A stretch of 60,313 bases of DNA from Candidatus Marinamargulisbacteria bacterium SCGC AG-343-D04 (lineage in GTDB: Bacteria > Margulisbacteria > Marinamargulisbacteria > GCA-2716485 > GCA-002719695). Numbering within the stretch: position 1 is the first letter of the stretch; each line of letters begins with the position of its first letter. Below, piece after piece: positions 50,789 through 60,313 of the stretch. The DNA is taken from assembly GCA_003265885.1 (NCBI GenBank), contig QFBQ01000005.1:1-60313 (forward strand). The letters run 5' to 3'. A program made the translations under genes and the position numbers. The notes under the pieces are model-generated. The model made no database searches, was not told the DNA's origin, and worked only from the letters and a program-made list of their open reading frames with translations.

Positions 50789-51577
50789 ATGATTTTGATT
50801 TTACGTGCGTTATTTTTGCTTTTACTTGTATGTGTATCATCTTCTTTTGCTGATGATGAGGGATATGTGTTTATTAATTATTTAGGTGGATCACAATCCT
50901 TTAATTCTAGATTGTTTTTAAATGTTGATGGAGAAAATAATGTTTCTTATGTGCGTGCAGATTGGGATAGTCGTTCTTTAACAGATTCATTGTATTATGC
51001 AATGAAATTGGAAAAGTGGAACAATAAGAAGGGGTATGGGTTAGAATGGGTTCATCATAAGATTTATTTGGCTTCTACGAATGATCGTCTTCAGGGCTTT
51101 AGTATTTCAGATGGATTGAACTTTTTGTTTCTAAATAGAGTCGTTCCTTTTAAAGGAGTGGGAGAAAAGAAGTATTTTAAAGATGATACATTGAGATATG
51201 GACTGGGCTTGGTTTTTGCCCATATGGATGTTAGGTTGGATGATAGAGAGCGTTTTTATATGGATGGTGGGATTCGCGGGTCCTATTTCTCTGGTGTTGC
51301 AGCACAAGTATCTTTGGAAAAGTGGTTGAAATCTTTTGAAAAAACCTTTTTTACTGTGGAAACAAAATTTACAATGGCGTATGTTAGACCCCCTATATCA
51401 ACTCATAGAGAAGAATATGCGGAGCTCCCTAATTATGCGGTTCATGTATTGTTTGGCTTTGGAACGAAACCTTCTATGCCAAAAACATTTAAAGAAGGGG
51501 CGAAATTATTTGCTCTTCCTCCACTTTATATGGGAGGGGCAGGGTACTTTATTCGTCGAATAGATGAGCATAATTAA
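50789..51577 (+). CDS. Exported probable outer-membrane beta-barrel protein
   Basis: 262 residues with a signal peptide (MILILRALFLLLLVCVSSSF, cleavage before DDEG). The mature part alternates polar and hydrophobic residues in strand-sized units (LRYGLGLVFAHMDVRL, FTVETKFTMAYVRPPIS, AVHVLFGFGTKP). It is the right size for an 8- to 10-strand barrel. I do not recognise the family or any enzyme site. It stands alone after tRNA-Val. Confidence 0.6.
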   Translation: MILILRALFLLLLVCVSSSFADDEGYVFINYLGGSQSFNSRLFLNVDGENNVSYVRADWDSRSLTDSLYYAMKLEKWNNKKGYGLEWVHHKIYLASTNDRLQGFSISDGLNFLFLNRVVPFKGVGEKKYFKDDTLRYGLGLVFAHMDVRLDDRERFYMDGGIRGSYFSGVAAQVSLEKWLKSFEKTFFTVETKFTMAYVRPPISTHREEYAELPNYAVHVLFGFGTKPSMPKTFKEGAKLFALPPLYMGGAGYFIRRIDEHN

Positions 51578-51630
51578 TCTGTAGATAGATAATTATTAAT
51601 TTGAAAAGCTGACGGATATGATGACGTGTG

Positions 51631-52008
51631 TTAGGCAGTCTTTTCTTTACTAGATAGAGTAAAGTTCCCTATCTGTTTTGGTTGAGAAATGGGGCCTATG
51701 CATTGTCTCATAGTTGTTCTAGTTTGCTCTAACAAACCAAGAAATCCTGTGAAAGCAGGTCTTTTGTAAGACCATACTTCTATTCGGTCTTTTGTATGTA
51801 CAGTTATACAAGTGTTTGGTGCTTGTATACTGTCTAAATAAAGTGAATATTTACATATATTTTGTTCTTTTGTTTCTTGATCTAGAGCTTCTGTTATTTC
51901 TTTTAAAAGGTTCTTTTTTTGTGTAGCTTGATCAGGTATCTTTTTAGGAGTAGATATTTGTGTTGAGGGGGGGGTAGATATGATGTGGGGTAATGTAGAT
52001 CTAATCAT
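51631..52008 (-). CDS. Small hypothetical protein
   Basis: 125 residues, unrecognised. The first 35 are Pro/Thr/Ser-rich and probably disordered. A helix (KKNLLKEITEALDQETKEQ) is followed by a strand-rich part (YSLYLDSIQAPNTCITVHTK, IEVWSYKRP). There is no signal peptide and no clear ribosome site. In composition and lack of ribosome site it resembles the other orphans at 11-15 kb and the LRR and F-box genes. Confidence 0.45.
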   Translation of the reverse strand: MIRSTLPHIISTPPSTQISTPKKIPDQATQKKNLLKEITEALDQETKEQNICKYSLYLDSIQAPNTCITVHTKDRIEVWSYKRPAFTGFLGLLEQTRTTMRQCIGPISQPKQIGNFTLSSKEKTA

Positions 52009-52159
52009 GTTTTTTTTTCTTTTTCTTATTTTTAGTTTATTTATATAAATTTAAACCAAAATTCATTGAATTTCAAATGTTTTTTTTATTTTTATGAGTT
52101 GAAAATTTGTTATCAGTTTTTTTGATTAATTTTTTAAAATTGATAGTGTTTGATTTAGC

Positions 52160-54463
52160 TTATTTCTCGTATCCGATATCCCAATTAATAAGCTTTTCTA
52201 TTTTTCGCTCAAATCGTGGGGTGTAGGCTAAAAACTCTGCTAGTTCTGCACGTGTAACGACCTTGTTTTCATCGTCTACTTCCACATAGTCTATGATTCC
52301 AGAGTTACTTAATAAATAGATAGACTCTGATAGCGTTAGCGTTTGTTCAGGTTTAAATGTTCCATCGGGGAATGCGAAGATGAGCCCATTATTAATTCCG
52401 TGTTGGATGTATTTTGCAAAAGGATGATCAGCTTGAACATCATCAAATAAGCTATACAGGACGGTGTCCTCAACTTCTTCATCCATAGCTAATACCATAA
52501 TTTTTGTTAAATACTGTCGTGTAACACTTTTACGTGGGTAAAAATTGCCATCATCGTTTCCGTGTAATATTCCAATTGTTGATAAAAACTCTATCTCTCG
52601 TCGGCCTTTTACTTTAGGGTTCATGTCCCGATAACTTACTAATCGTAATACTCTGCTAGAAAATGTTAAGGCTTTGTTATTTAATGTTTCAAAGGTAGTC
52701 GTGATAGAGTTTTTTCCAGGCTCAAGGGTTACTGCTGATGAAAATCGGCTTTCATTATCTATAAAGACAGGGCTGTTATTTACAAAAATGGTATTGATTG
52801 CATCCGATGATTTTCCAATTGCAAGGAGGGTATCTGCATAATGGACATGTTTGTCTTGTGGAAAAGTGATGGTTCCAAAGAATGGCTTTTTTTCTGTTTC
52901 CATTTTATTTCCTGATTGATCAGTTGCAAAAATTTGTAAGAGATGCATTTCTTTTGGAGGAGGGGTGTTTTCTTTTAAGTTTTCTGGAAGCTCAACCTTT
53001 CCTATATATTTTGTAGGATTTAGATATATTTGTTCTGTTAATGCTTCTCCTTTATCGGATTTCTTTTTGTATGATTTGTCTTTTTTTAGTCTTATTTTTT
53101 TATTATTAATTTTCCCTGTAACTTTTGAAAGTTCTTCGTTAGATAAAATTTCTATATTTAAAATGGAGCTTTCAGGAAATATATTAATGTCTAGCTTAGG
53201 AGGGGTCGTATCTAAGATGATTGTTTTTGGGGATGATTTAATTGAAAAATCGTTTTCTAAATTATATGACTGAATATGAATTTGATTTTCACCTTCATGT
53301 ATAGGAAGTGAATTTACTTTCCAATTTCCGTATTTATTACTTAGAGTTGTTCTGAAAAAGTTGTTGTTATTATATAGTCTGATTGTTGTGTTTTTTGGGC
53401 CAATTCCGTTTAAATTAACTTCTTTTTCTGATGTTAATACGATTTTATTTTTAGGATTTAATATTTCAGGTTGTTTAGGGATGGATCTTCCAAGCGAAGA
53501 TATGCTCATTGCGTAACTGGGGTCATCATTCATGGGGGAGGCATTTTGTGTATAGCTTATATCTATTCGAACTTTTATGGTGTATTTGGGGATTCCTGTA
53601 GGAATGTCTTTTAATATGATACCAGTTCCAAAATTAACAGATTTAAAATTTGTGGATCCCCTAGCAAACAGACCATCATCAACTTCATATTCTGTTCCTA
53701 CGTATACTCCTTTTTCATTATTGTTTAAAAATAGAGCTAAACGGTCATTAAATAGATCAGCTTTTGCTCCTAAATATATTTTTGTGGGGAGCAATGCTTC
53801 GTTACCGGATGTTTCGAATTTTATGCTTGGGCTGATTAGGTTATGAATGCTTCCAGATACTATGATTTTATTGATATATTTATTGTTTATATATCGTGTT
53901 CCAATCATTCCTGTATCTATTCCAAATGTAGAGGCTTTTTCTTGCCCTACATATTGCTGAGTAGTTTTTAAAGCAGCACCTACAGCTAATTTGTCGAATG
54001 TTAATTTTTTATAATAATTAGTAGCCAACCCAACATGTAAAATGTTGAACCCTGCATTAAAAGAACCGGTTTGGTAGGGATCCCCATTATATATTTCTAC
54101 TTTAGGGATACCATTTAGTGATAATGCTGCATAGGATACACTAATGCCCACTTTTTGACTTTTAATTTCATCTTTTTGTTTAAAGATTATTTTTTGAGGT
54201 ATTCCCGTGTTGATGACGATATAATTAAAATGTCCAAATAGTTGTTGAGATGTAAGGCTAAATGGCAATTCATTTAGTTCACTTAATGTGGCTGGGTTGA
54301 TGAATGTCGAACTTATGTCTCCGGATATACTAGGCGAAGCTCCTAGTGAAATAGCTCGTGCACCTATCATTAAACTTTGAGGATTAGCAATGGAGGCACT
54401 TGCAGCAAAAATGCTTTGATTAAAGATATATAATGTTAAAAATAAAATTATGTATTTTTTCAT
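52160..54463 (-). CDS. PorV-like barrel fused to Ig-like and SLH domains
   Basis: 767 residues. A signal peptide ends near residue 20. Residues 25-300 are a PorV/UPF0164-type barrel (MIGARAISLGASPSISGDIS then STFINPATLSEL, followed by amphipathic strands). Residues 330-410 hold an Ig-like unit (ITLYN-type, GNWKVNSLPIHEGENQIHIQ), and a second is near 530-600. The last 130 residues are SLH-type (IEFLSTIGILHGNDDGNFYP, GINNGLIFAFPDGTFKPEQ). SLH repeats bind cell-wall polymers. A barrel and wall-binding repeats on one chain could pin the outer membrane to the wall. It shares one base (TAATG) with the upstream 1072-residue gene. Confidence 0.82.
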   Translation of the reverse strand: MKKYIILFLTLYIFNQSIFAASASIANPQSLMIGARAISLGASPSISGDISSTFINPATLSELNELPFSLTSQQLFGHFNYIVINTGIPQKIIFKQKDEIKSQKVGISVSYAALSLNGIPKVEIYNGDPYQTGSFNAGFNILHVGLATNYYKKLTFDKLAVGAALKTTQQYVGQEKASTFGIDTGMIGTRYINNKYINKIIVSGSIHNLISPSIKFETSGNEALLPTKIYLGAKADLFNDRLALFLNNNEKGVYVGTEYEVDDGLFARGSTNFKSVNFGTGIILKDIPTGIPKYTIKVRIDISYTQNASPMNDDPSYAMSISSLGRSIPKQPEILNPKNKIVLTSEKEVNLNGIGPKNTTIRLYNNNNFFRTTLSNKYGNWKVNSLPIHEGENQIHIQSYNLENDFSIKSSPKTIILDTTPPKLDINIFPESSILNIEILSNEELSKVTGKINNKKIRLKKDKSYKKKSDKGEALTEQIYLNPTKYIGKVELPENLKENTPPPKEMHLLQIFATDQSGNKMETEKKPFFGTITFPQDKHVHYADTLLAIGKSSDAINTIFVNNSPVFIDNESRFSSAVTLEPGKNSITTTFETLNNKALTFSSRVLRLVSYRDMNPKVKGRREIEFLSTIGILHGNDDGNFYPRKSVTRQYLTKIMVLAMDEEVEDTVLYSLFDDVQADHPFAKYIQHGINNGLIFAFPDGTFKPEQTLTLSESIYLLSNSGIIDYVEVDDENKVVTRAELAEFLAYTPRFERKIEKLINWDIGYEK

Positions 54464-57400
54464 TAGTAAATCGCTAATTTTGTTGTTAAAACGGAGCTTG
54501 TATTATTGTCCCTTGCTACTATTTTGCACAAATACATTCCTGGCACCAGAAATGATTCTGAGGCAAATGAGAATGTGTTCCATCCGGAGCTAGTGAATGA
54601 CTCTTGATCTTCATGTACAAGTATTCCTATGTAGTTATAGATATATATACTTACATCTGATGGTTGGGTAATACTAAAGCCTAGTGTTAATGTTCCACTT
54701 CCCATTATATATGGGTTTGGATAAAATAGTGGGGATGTTAATTCTGTTGTCTCAGAAATGAGATAATTTATAAATGCACTTGGGAAAGTATTGTTGTGTA
54801 AGTCTTTTGCTTCAATTCCAATAGTGTTACTGCTCTTACCAACGTCTACAGCTATTATTCCAGTTTCTGGTTCATAGTAATATGAATTTTCTCCGATATC
54901 TGAAAATGATTTTCGTATTAATGTTAATGCTCCTTTTGTTATTTTTAGATTGCTTTCATCTATGGATGAGGGGTTTTGAAGTGTAATAATGAGTTTGCTT
55001 CCGGCTTCTATGCCAGAGTTATTAAAAAATAAGTTTTGTTTTTCAGCACTTGGGAAGTCGTTTCCACCTGTATGAATGCCTAGAGGAAGTTTGATATAAG
55101 AAGGTAAGATCTCATCAGGAATTTCCTGCTTAAGGGTTAATAAATCTGTTTGAGTGACGGGTTCCCAGCTTGAACCGGAATAAGATCTTTCTAGTAAGAT
55201 ATCATTTGTCTCGTTTGTGGGGTGGTAATTGATACTTGCATCAACAATGGCTAACCCACTTGAATTTGCTGAAAAATGAGACGTCTCAATGACTATACTG
55301 GGGTGATCGAGTGTGTTTGCGGGTATTTCGAAAGGAAAAGTTTGTGATGTGAAAAAGTTGAATTCGTGGGTGATATCTAATCCTGATATGTCATTTAAAA
55401 GTATTTTTGGAGAAAGGCTATCTATTGTGATATCGGTATCACTGGTGTTTTGTAGCGTAATGGTGATGTTAAATGTGACAGTTGGGTCTGTAAGGTTAGA
55501 TATGGATAAATCTACGTCTACGTTATTCCCATTTAAGGGAGCATTAATAGGGGTTGCTTGCGCAGGGGTTTCAGGGGACGGAAATGATCCAAGTGGGGTT
55601 AAGGTTTCATCTGTGGTGTTAAAACTATCAATTTGAGCTAACATTTCACTGGAGCAATTCATTCCAAAGCTATAGAGAATCAGGATTTTTTTTGAGGAAT
55701 CTATCTTTACATTTTTTAATGTAGCTTCCAAGGTACTTTCACTGAAATCGGTTGTGCTAGATAAGTATAGGTCCGTACTATCAAATGTGCCGTTACTATT
55801 ACTATCTTCAAATGCCCAAATTCTGGAGATACTAGTGTTGTTTTCTGCAAAGTTATTATTCCCATTTTTTATAACTATTTCTCCTGTTTCAGTTATAACG
55901 TCACTGTTGATTTCAAAATAAAGCATAGGGACCTTGTTTTGTCCTTTGTATACAACATCTGGGCTAAGTATATTTATAGAGGTAATAGTAATGTCTGACG
56001 CGGAATCTGTGAGCGTTATAGATGCTGTCGGAGTACTTGATAATAAATCTGAACTAGAGCTGTTACTCCCTTTAAACTCGACTGTTTTGATAGTATCAAA
56101 AATAGTGTAATTTCCACTTACAAAAATGTTTCCAATCGAAGCGTTGGAAAAGTTTCCGGATACATGTGACGAATCAGACAGATCTGATCCGAAGTGATAG
56201 ACAACAAATAGCATAGCTTCATTATTTTCTGGATAGCTTTCAACTTCATTATAGGTACTAACTGTAATATTCATAGTAATGGGCGCTTTTGTGTTTGAGT
56301 TGAATGATGTATCAAAACATTCTAGGGACCCTACTAAGGTATCGAGAATGATGGAAAAGCTTTCATTTCCCGGAGGGGCATCTTGGTATATTTCAATTTT
56401 TTTGATGTCTTTTCCATTTTCAGTAAAGGTATTTGTATTAAATGGAATGGAGCCTGTATTGTGGATGTCTATTTTATTTATAACGGTTTCGCTTTGGTAA
56501 GATTGAAGTTTGAAAGAAAGTACAGCTGCGATTGAATTTTTTCCAAAGGGACTATCTGGGGTTTCGTTTTTGATATCAGTTGCCGTAACTCCCGCTACGG
56601 GGATGGTTATGGACTGATTTTGAGTCACTCCCGTTACATCAAGATTAGATGAGCTTCCTTTTCCGAATAGTGAGGAGAGAGTAACGTTTATGAAGGTGTT
56701 TTTTGATACAGGTATGTCAGACCCAATTGAATAAATAGGCCAAAATGACTTTGAATTATCAGACGGAATAGTTTCATTGTATTTTAATAGAATATTATTG
56801 TCTGACCAAGTAGTACTGCCTTCTGAAAATGTTACGGTAGGAAGAGTTTTTCCTAGTAGAAGTTGATCTGTTCTTTGAATATCGAAAGAGGAATTTGAAT
56901 CATCATCTGAAGAGTATAAGTCAACCTTTACGACGCCTTTTGTGTCGTTATTTGATATGAAATTAGAAAACGAATCGGTTATTCCAACGTTAAAATTTTC
57001 TACATCTTCTCCTTTCGGAGTGATAGAAATGAAGACAGGCGCGACATCGTCTTGTCCAGGAAAAATAACACTTGGTGCTATATCAAAATTAGCGTTAATA
57101 GATAATCCGGTAACTTGGAAAGAAGTGGTAAAAACTGTATCGGCTACAAATGTTGTTGAAGTATCTTTCGCAGTTATTTGTGATAGTGAAAGAGAAGAGT
57201 TTTTTCCAAAATTTTCTTCTTTGTTGGACATTTCAACTACCACAAAATGTCCAAATCCAGATACGTTACTACTTGAAATTTTCTGCCCTCCTTGTATTTG
57301 GAATACTATAGGGTTTTGTGTGTCGAAACTTGTTTCTTCGTCAATAAGCCGATCAATACTGCTATCAAACTGATTATCTCCGAGCTCTGATCCTTCTGAT

Positions 57401-57681
57401 AAATCTTCGTAAATTTTTATTGATTTATATGAATTATCTAGAAATGTAAGGTCTGATCCAGATGACTCTAATGTGATTGATGTTAGCTCAATATCTTGGG
57501 CATCTGTGTTAAGTTTGAAAAAAATGATGGCAGTTTCGGTGTTTGGGGGAGTGAATTTTTTTCCAGAAGAGGTTGTTATATTTGAAATATCTGCATGCAA
57601 CGGATGAATGAACAAAAATAACGCTATTGTTATTTTTACTATAGTCTTTTTATTATTAAAATAGGTCACTTTTTTTCTCAC
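54463..57681 (-). CDS. Large surface protein with FlgD/T9SS-like C-terminal domain
   Basis: 1072 residues with a signal peptide (ITIALFLFIHPLHA). The body is built of repeated beta-sandwich-like units rich in Ser, Thr, Asn and Asp (for example ITSINILSPDVVYKGQNKVP, and VSINANFDIAPSVIFPGQ). The C-terminal 85 residues read FYPNPYIMGSGTLTLGFSI, VSIYIYNYIGILVHEDQE and PGMYLCKIVARDNN, the pattern of FlgD Ig/T9SS type A sorting domains. Such domains mark secreted or surface proteins in Bacteroidetes and several other phyla. It is coupled to a PorV-like gene, and PorV is the barrel that receives T9SS cargo. Whether a T9SS exists here cannot be told from the window. Confidence 0.78.
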   Translation of the reverse strand: MRKKVTYFNNKKTIVKITIALFLFIHPLHADISNITTSSGKKFTPPNTETAIIFFKLNTDAQDIELTSITLESSGSDLTFLDNSYKSIKIYEDLSEGSELGDNQFDSSIDRLIDEETSFDTQNPIVFQIQGGQKISSSNVSGFGHFVVVEMSNKEENFGKNSSLSLSQITAKDTSTTFVADTVFTTSFQVTGLSINANFDIAPSVIFPGQDDVAPVFISITPKGEDVENFNVGITDSFSNFISNNDTKGVVKVDLYSSDDDSNSSFDIQRTDQLLLGKTLPTVTFSEGSTTWSDNNILLKYNETIPSDNSKSFWPIYSIGSDIPVSKNTFINVTLSSLFGKGSSSNLDVTGVTQNQSITIPVAGVTATDIKNETPDSPFGKNSIAAVLSFKLQSYQSETVINKIDIHNTGSIPFNTNTFTENGKDIKKIEIYQDAPPGNESFSIILDTLVGSLECFDTSFNSNTKAPITMNITVSTYNEVESYPENNEAMLFVVYHFGSDLSDSSHVSGNFSNASIGNIFVSGNYTIFDTIKTVEFKGSNSSSSDLLSSTPTASITLTDSASDITITSINILSPDVVYKGQNKVPMLYFEINSDVITETGEIVIKNGNNNFAENNTSISRIWAFEDSNSNGTFDSTDLYLSSTTDFSESTLEATLKNVKIDSSKKILILYSFGMNCSSEMLAQIDSFNTTDETLTPLGSFPSPETPAQATPINAPLNGNNVDVDLSISNLTDPTVTFNITITLQNTSDTDITIDSLSPKILLNDISGLDITHEFNFFTSQTFPFEIPANTLDHPSIVIETSHFSANSSGLAIVDASINYHPTNETNDILLERSYSGSSWEPVTQTDLLTLKQEIPDEILPSYIKLPLGIHTGGNDFPSAEKQNLFFNNSGIEAGSKLIITLQNPSSIDESNLKITKGALTLIRKSFSDIGENSYYYEPETGIIAVDVGKSSNTIGIEAKDLHNNTFPSAFINYLISETTELTSPLFYPNPYIMGSGTLTLGFSITQPSDVSIYIYNYIGILVHEDQESFTSSGWNTFSFASESFLVPGMYLCKIVARDNNTSSVLTTKLAIY

Positions 57682-57813
57682 AATATTTTTCTTTCATACC
57701 TTATTATACAATAACGTATTTTTTATAGGTTTTTCTTGTATGAAATCTCTGCATGTTGTTTACCCTTTATTAGTTAGTGTTTAAACATTTTTGTTTTGTT
57801 TATTTTATTTTTT

Positions 57814-58530
57814 TTATTCGAAGTTACTATACACATCTTGTACGTCTTCGTCATCTTCAATTTTTTCGATTAACTTAATAATAGATTCAGCTTCTTTTTC
57901 AGATATTTTTATTGTATTTGTAGGTATTTTTGTGATGGATGCTGTGATATATGCATATTCTAATGCATCATAGATTTGTTTTAAGTTTTCTAAGTTGTTT
58001 TTAGGAATAATGATTTCAATTGAATTATCTTCTTTTTTTTCTATATCCTCGGCGTCATTTTCGATAGCTAAGTCAATGATTTTTTCATCATGTTCTGTCG
58101 GCTCAAACAAAATGATTCCTTTTGTATTAAACATATAACTTACAGCCCCTTTTTCTGCTAAAGATGCTTTGTTTTTGTTTAAAATTACTTTTAAATTTGT
58201 CAGAGTACGGTTTTTATTGTCTGTTAATACATCGATGATTAAACCTATCCCATGTTCTGCATAGGCTTCAAATTGTAATTCTTCATATTGGGCACCTTCG
58301 TCATTCCCAGATCCTTTTTGGATGGCTCGTTTAATGTTGTCATTTGGCATGTTGGCTTCTTTGGCTTTTTGTAGAGCTAATCGAAGTCTGGGGTTCATGC
58401 TAGTATCTTCTCCCCCAATTTTAGTGGCCATGATAATCTCACGAGAAATCTTTGAAAAAATTTTACCTCTTTGAGCGTCAGTTTTTGCTTTTTTGTGTTT
58501 TATTGTAGACCATTTACTGTGTCCTGACAT
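57814..58530 (-). CDS. yebC: YebC/PmpR-family protein
   Basis: 238 residues. The family start MSGHSKWSTIKHKKAKTDA is followed by KIGGEDTSMNPRLRLALQKA and the core FEAYAEHGIGLIIDVLTDN. YebC proteins are DNA- or ribosome-associated factors; recent work links them to relieving ribosome stalls at proline stretches. GTAGGAG precedes the ATG. Genes such as ruvC that often follow are absent; ftsK lies upstream. Confidence 0.96.
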   Translation of the reverse strand: MSGHSKWSTIKHKKAKTDAQRGKIFSKISREIIMATKIGGEDTSMNPRLRLALQKAKEANMPNDNIKRAIQKGSGNDEGAQYEELQFEAYAEHGIGLIIDVLTDNKNRTLTNLKVILNKNKASLAEKGAVSYMFNTKGIILFEPTEHDEKIIDLAIENDAEDIEKKEDNSIEIIIPKNNLENLKQIYDALEYAYITASITKIPTNTIKISEKEAESIIKLIEKIEDDEDVQDVYSNFE

Positions 58531-58618
58531 TTTTTCTCCTACTCATTTTTATTTCTTTGAATGATAAAGTAGTTTACTTTCCTATGATTTTCATGTCAAA
58601 GGAGAGAATTTATCAATT

Positions 58619-60313
58619 CTAATTAATATTTCTGGCTTTTTTTTCTCCTACATATTCAGAAATTACTCCTTCTTCTTCTAATTCATCCATTATTCGCGCA
58701 GCTCGATTGTAACCTATACGAAGTTTTCTCTGTAAATAGGATGTTGATGCATACTTTGTACTGATAATTAATTGTTTGGCTTCTTCATAAAGGTCGTCTT
58801 TATCAGAGTTTGATGATGAGGGGGTGTCTGTTGATAAGGGTTCTACTTCCATGATTTCGGATAGATAATCTGGTTTTTTTTGTTTTTTAACCCAATCTAC
58901 AATTCCTTTTACTTCTTGTTCACTGACAAATACACCTTGAGCTCGGCTTGGTTTAAAAGAACCAACAGGAGAGTATAGCATGTCTCCTTTTCCAAGAAGC
59001 TTTTCGGCTCCAGCCATATCTAAAATAGTTCGGGAGTCTATTTGTGATTGAAGATAAAAGGATACTCTAGAAGGAATGTTTGCTTTAATAAGACCTGTTA
59101 TAACATTTACACTAGGTCGTTGTGTTGCGATGACAAGATGAATGCCTGTGGCTCTGGCCATCTGTGCTAGCCGGCAAATAGTTTGTTCAACGTCTTGAGA
59201 GGCTACCATCATTAAGTCCGCTAATTCATCTATAATAACTACTATATAGGGCATTGTTTCTAGAGGGGTGTCGGTGTTATCGAGTGTTGGAGAATCGTCT
59301 TGATTTTGCTTAGATTTGACATAAGCATTATACCCTTCTAAATCTTTTACTCCAACTCTCGAAAATGTTTCGTATCTATTTTCCATTTCTACTAATGCCC
59401 ATTTCTTTAGCGTAGCAGCGGCTTTACTTGGGTCCGTCACTACTGGAGCGATGAGATGAGGGATATCATTGTAGAGGCTTAATTCTACTTTTTTGGGATC
59501 TATCATTAAGAATTTTACTTCTTCTGGAGTGCATTTCATTAATATAGATAAAATAATGGTGTTGATACAGACACTTTTTCCAGATCCTGTAGCTCCGGCA
59601 ATGAGAACATGAGGCATTTTTGAGATATTCATGATGATAGATTTTCCTGTAATGGTTTTTCCTAGCCCGGCTAGTAGTTTAGAAGTGGAATTTGTGAAAT
59701 CGCTCTCTTCTATGATGGAACGCAATGTAATAGTTTGAATATCTGCGTTGGGGACTTCAATTCCAACTAAAGCTTTTCCTGGAATAGGTGCTTCAATTCG
59801 GATGTCTGGGGCAGCTAGTTTTAAAGAAATATCTTTTGATAATGCGGTGATCTTGCTGATTTTCACTCCTTCTCCAGGTTGCAGTTCATATCGTGTAACA
59901 GAGGGGCCAGGGGTAATATTGACTACTTTTGCTTTTACATTGAAACTTTGTAATGTTTCTTCAAGTATAGCGGCTTTTTCTACTCGTTGTTTGGTTAGGG
60001 CTTTAATGGACTGTTGTGGCTTATTATTTTTTATTAGCAAATCTATTGGAGGGAATTTGTATAATGCGTTAGGACTGTTTTTTATAGAGGGAGATTCTTC
60101 TTGTTTTACATTCTTAGGGGGAGAATATGTGGGTTTATCTAATTCTTTAGTGGAATTTGTGTCGGTTGAGGTACTATTTAATGGATTCGTTTCCGAGTCG
60201 AGAACAATAGAATTTAAATTGAAAATGGGATCTTCTTCTGTGGGCTTATGTGAAGATATCTGATTGCTAGAGTATGTGTTGATCTGGTTATCTTTGTTTT
60301 TTTGCTTGATAGA
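58619..60313 (-). CDS. ftsK: FtsK/SpoIIIE DNA translocase (5' end cut by window edge)
   Basis: The frame is open from base 60313, so at least 564 residues are visible and the N-terminal membrane part is beyond the window. A TTG at 60040 is not the start: the hallmark YKFPPIDLL of FtsK linkers is encoded just upstream in the same frame, after a Ser/Thr/Asn-rich linker. Then come the motor with Walker A VLIAGATGSGKSVCINTIIL, Walker B YIVVIIDELADLMM, the ATPase landmarks ATQRPSVNVITGLIKANIPS and LLGKGDMLY, and a C-terminal gamma winged helix (ASTSYLQRKLRIGYNRAARI). FtsK pumps DNA during division. Confidence 0.96.
   Translation of the reverse strand, partial: SIKQKNKDNQINTYSSNQISSHKPTEEDPIFNLNSIVLDSETNPLNSTSTDTNSTKELDKPTYSPPKNVKQEESPSIKNSPNALYKFPPIDLLIKNNKPQQSIKALTKQRVEKAAILEETLQSFNVKAKVVNITPGPSVTRYELQPGEGVKISKITALSKDISLKLAAPDIRIEAPIPGKALVGIEVPNADIQTITLRSIIEESDFTNSTSKLLAGLGKTITGKSIIMNISKMPHVLIAGATGSGKSVCINTIILSILMKCTPEEVKFLMIDPKKVELSLYNDIPHLIAPVVTDPSKAAATLKKWALVEMENRYETFSRVGVKDLEGYNAYVKSKQNQDDSPTLDNTDTPLETMPYIVVIIDELADLMMVASQDVEQTICRLAQMARATGIHLVIATQRPSVNVITGLIKANIPSRVSFYLQSQIDSRTILDMAGAEKLLGKGDMLYSPVGSFKPSRAQGVFVSEQEVKGIVDWVKKQKKPDYLSEIMEVEPLSTDTPSSSNSDKDDLYEEAKQLIISTKYASTSYLQRKLRIGYNRAARIMDELEEEGVISEYVGEKKARNIN

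Noticed and set aside
60038..60040. TTG as the start of ftsK
   Set aside because: The same frame continues upstream to the window edge and encodes the YKFPPIDLL hallmark just before this codon.

Overview
The window is AT-rich and gene-dense, with no rRNA, CRISPR array or intact insertion sequence. Core genes include rpsB, tsf, dnaX, recR, tmk, dapB, asd, ftsK, yebC, tgt and ahcY. Lipopolysaccharide-type and outer-membrane features point to a diderm: beta-barrel proteins, an MsbA-like exporter, a dTDP-rhamnose reductase, a PorV-like barrel carrying S-layer homology (SLH) repeats, and a protein with a FlgD/T9SS-like C-terminal domain. Eukaryote-like proteins (F-box, leucine-rich repeats, disordered Ser/Pro/Arg-rich products) suggest a host- or protist-associated life. 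The mix resembles Candidatus Margulisbacteria/Marinamargulisbacteria, but that assignment is inference from gene content only.

Layout. 1-5260 (mostly minus): a MerR regulator cut by the window edge, an exported propeller-like protein, trxA, then rpsB-tsf-dgt. 5366-11356: a tandem-receiver response regulator faces a 1611-residue pseudokinase/ATPase/GAF/histidine kinase, tail to tail. 11420-18111 (minus): three unrecognised proteins, two of them short and disordered, then ahcY and tgt. 18255-23767 (plus): the most unusual locus, an operon encoding a shortened FliF, a FliG, a one-domain FliM-like protein and two outer-membrane barrel/TPR proteins. 23768-26725: a rearranged accessory patch with serine-recombinase remnants, a 141-bp direct repeat flanking an LRR gene, a dead copy of the upstream TPR gene end, and an F-box gene. 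26754-38604 (minus): housekeeping and signalling (hemW, rsbW-rsbV, a methyltransferase, asd, dapB, tmk, a SpoIIIAA/R3H ATPase, an HU protein, recR, ybaB, dnaX, an inositol-monophosphatase-family enzyme). 38716-46393: a metal-associated outer-membrane pair, citrate synthase, rpiB, surface-glycan genes, an MsbA-like exporter and tRNA-Leu. 46491-52008: recJ, mltG, a decayed TylF-type methyltransferase, tRNA-Val, a barrel protein and a small orphan. 52160-60313 (minus): the PorV-SLH protein and its large surface partner, yebC, and ftsK running off the end.

How the genes may work together. The FliF/FliG/FliM-like proteins are the pieces of a rotor (membrane ring plus cytoplasmic switch), but each is reduced to a core and no flagellar rod, hook, filament or export gene is nearby. 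Two outer-membrane barrels with periplasmic TPR tails lie in the same operon, two starts overlap the preceding gene, and all gaps are under 10 bases. The simplest reading is an envelope-spanning, possibly rotary, non-flagellar machine. The sensor kinase/response regulator pair and the rsbV/rsbW partner switch are the regulatory systems visible here.

Two gene models go beyond simple open reading frames that begin and end in the window: the MerR gene (542 to base 1) and ftsK (open to base 60313). Three starts were changed or checked by context: the SpoIIIAA-like gene (34693, not 34888), the 152-residue disordered protein (14946, not 14982), and dgt (GTG abutting the tsf stop).
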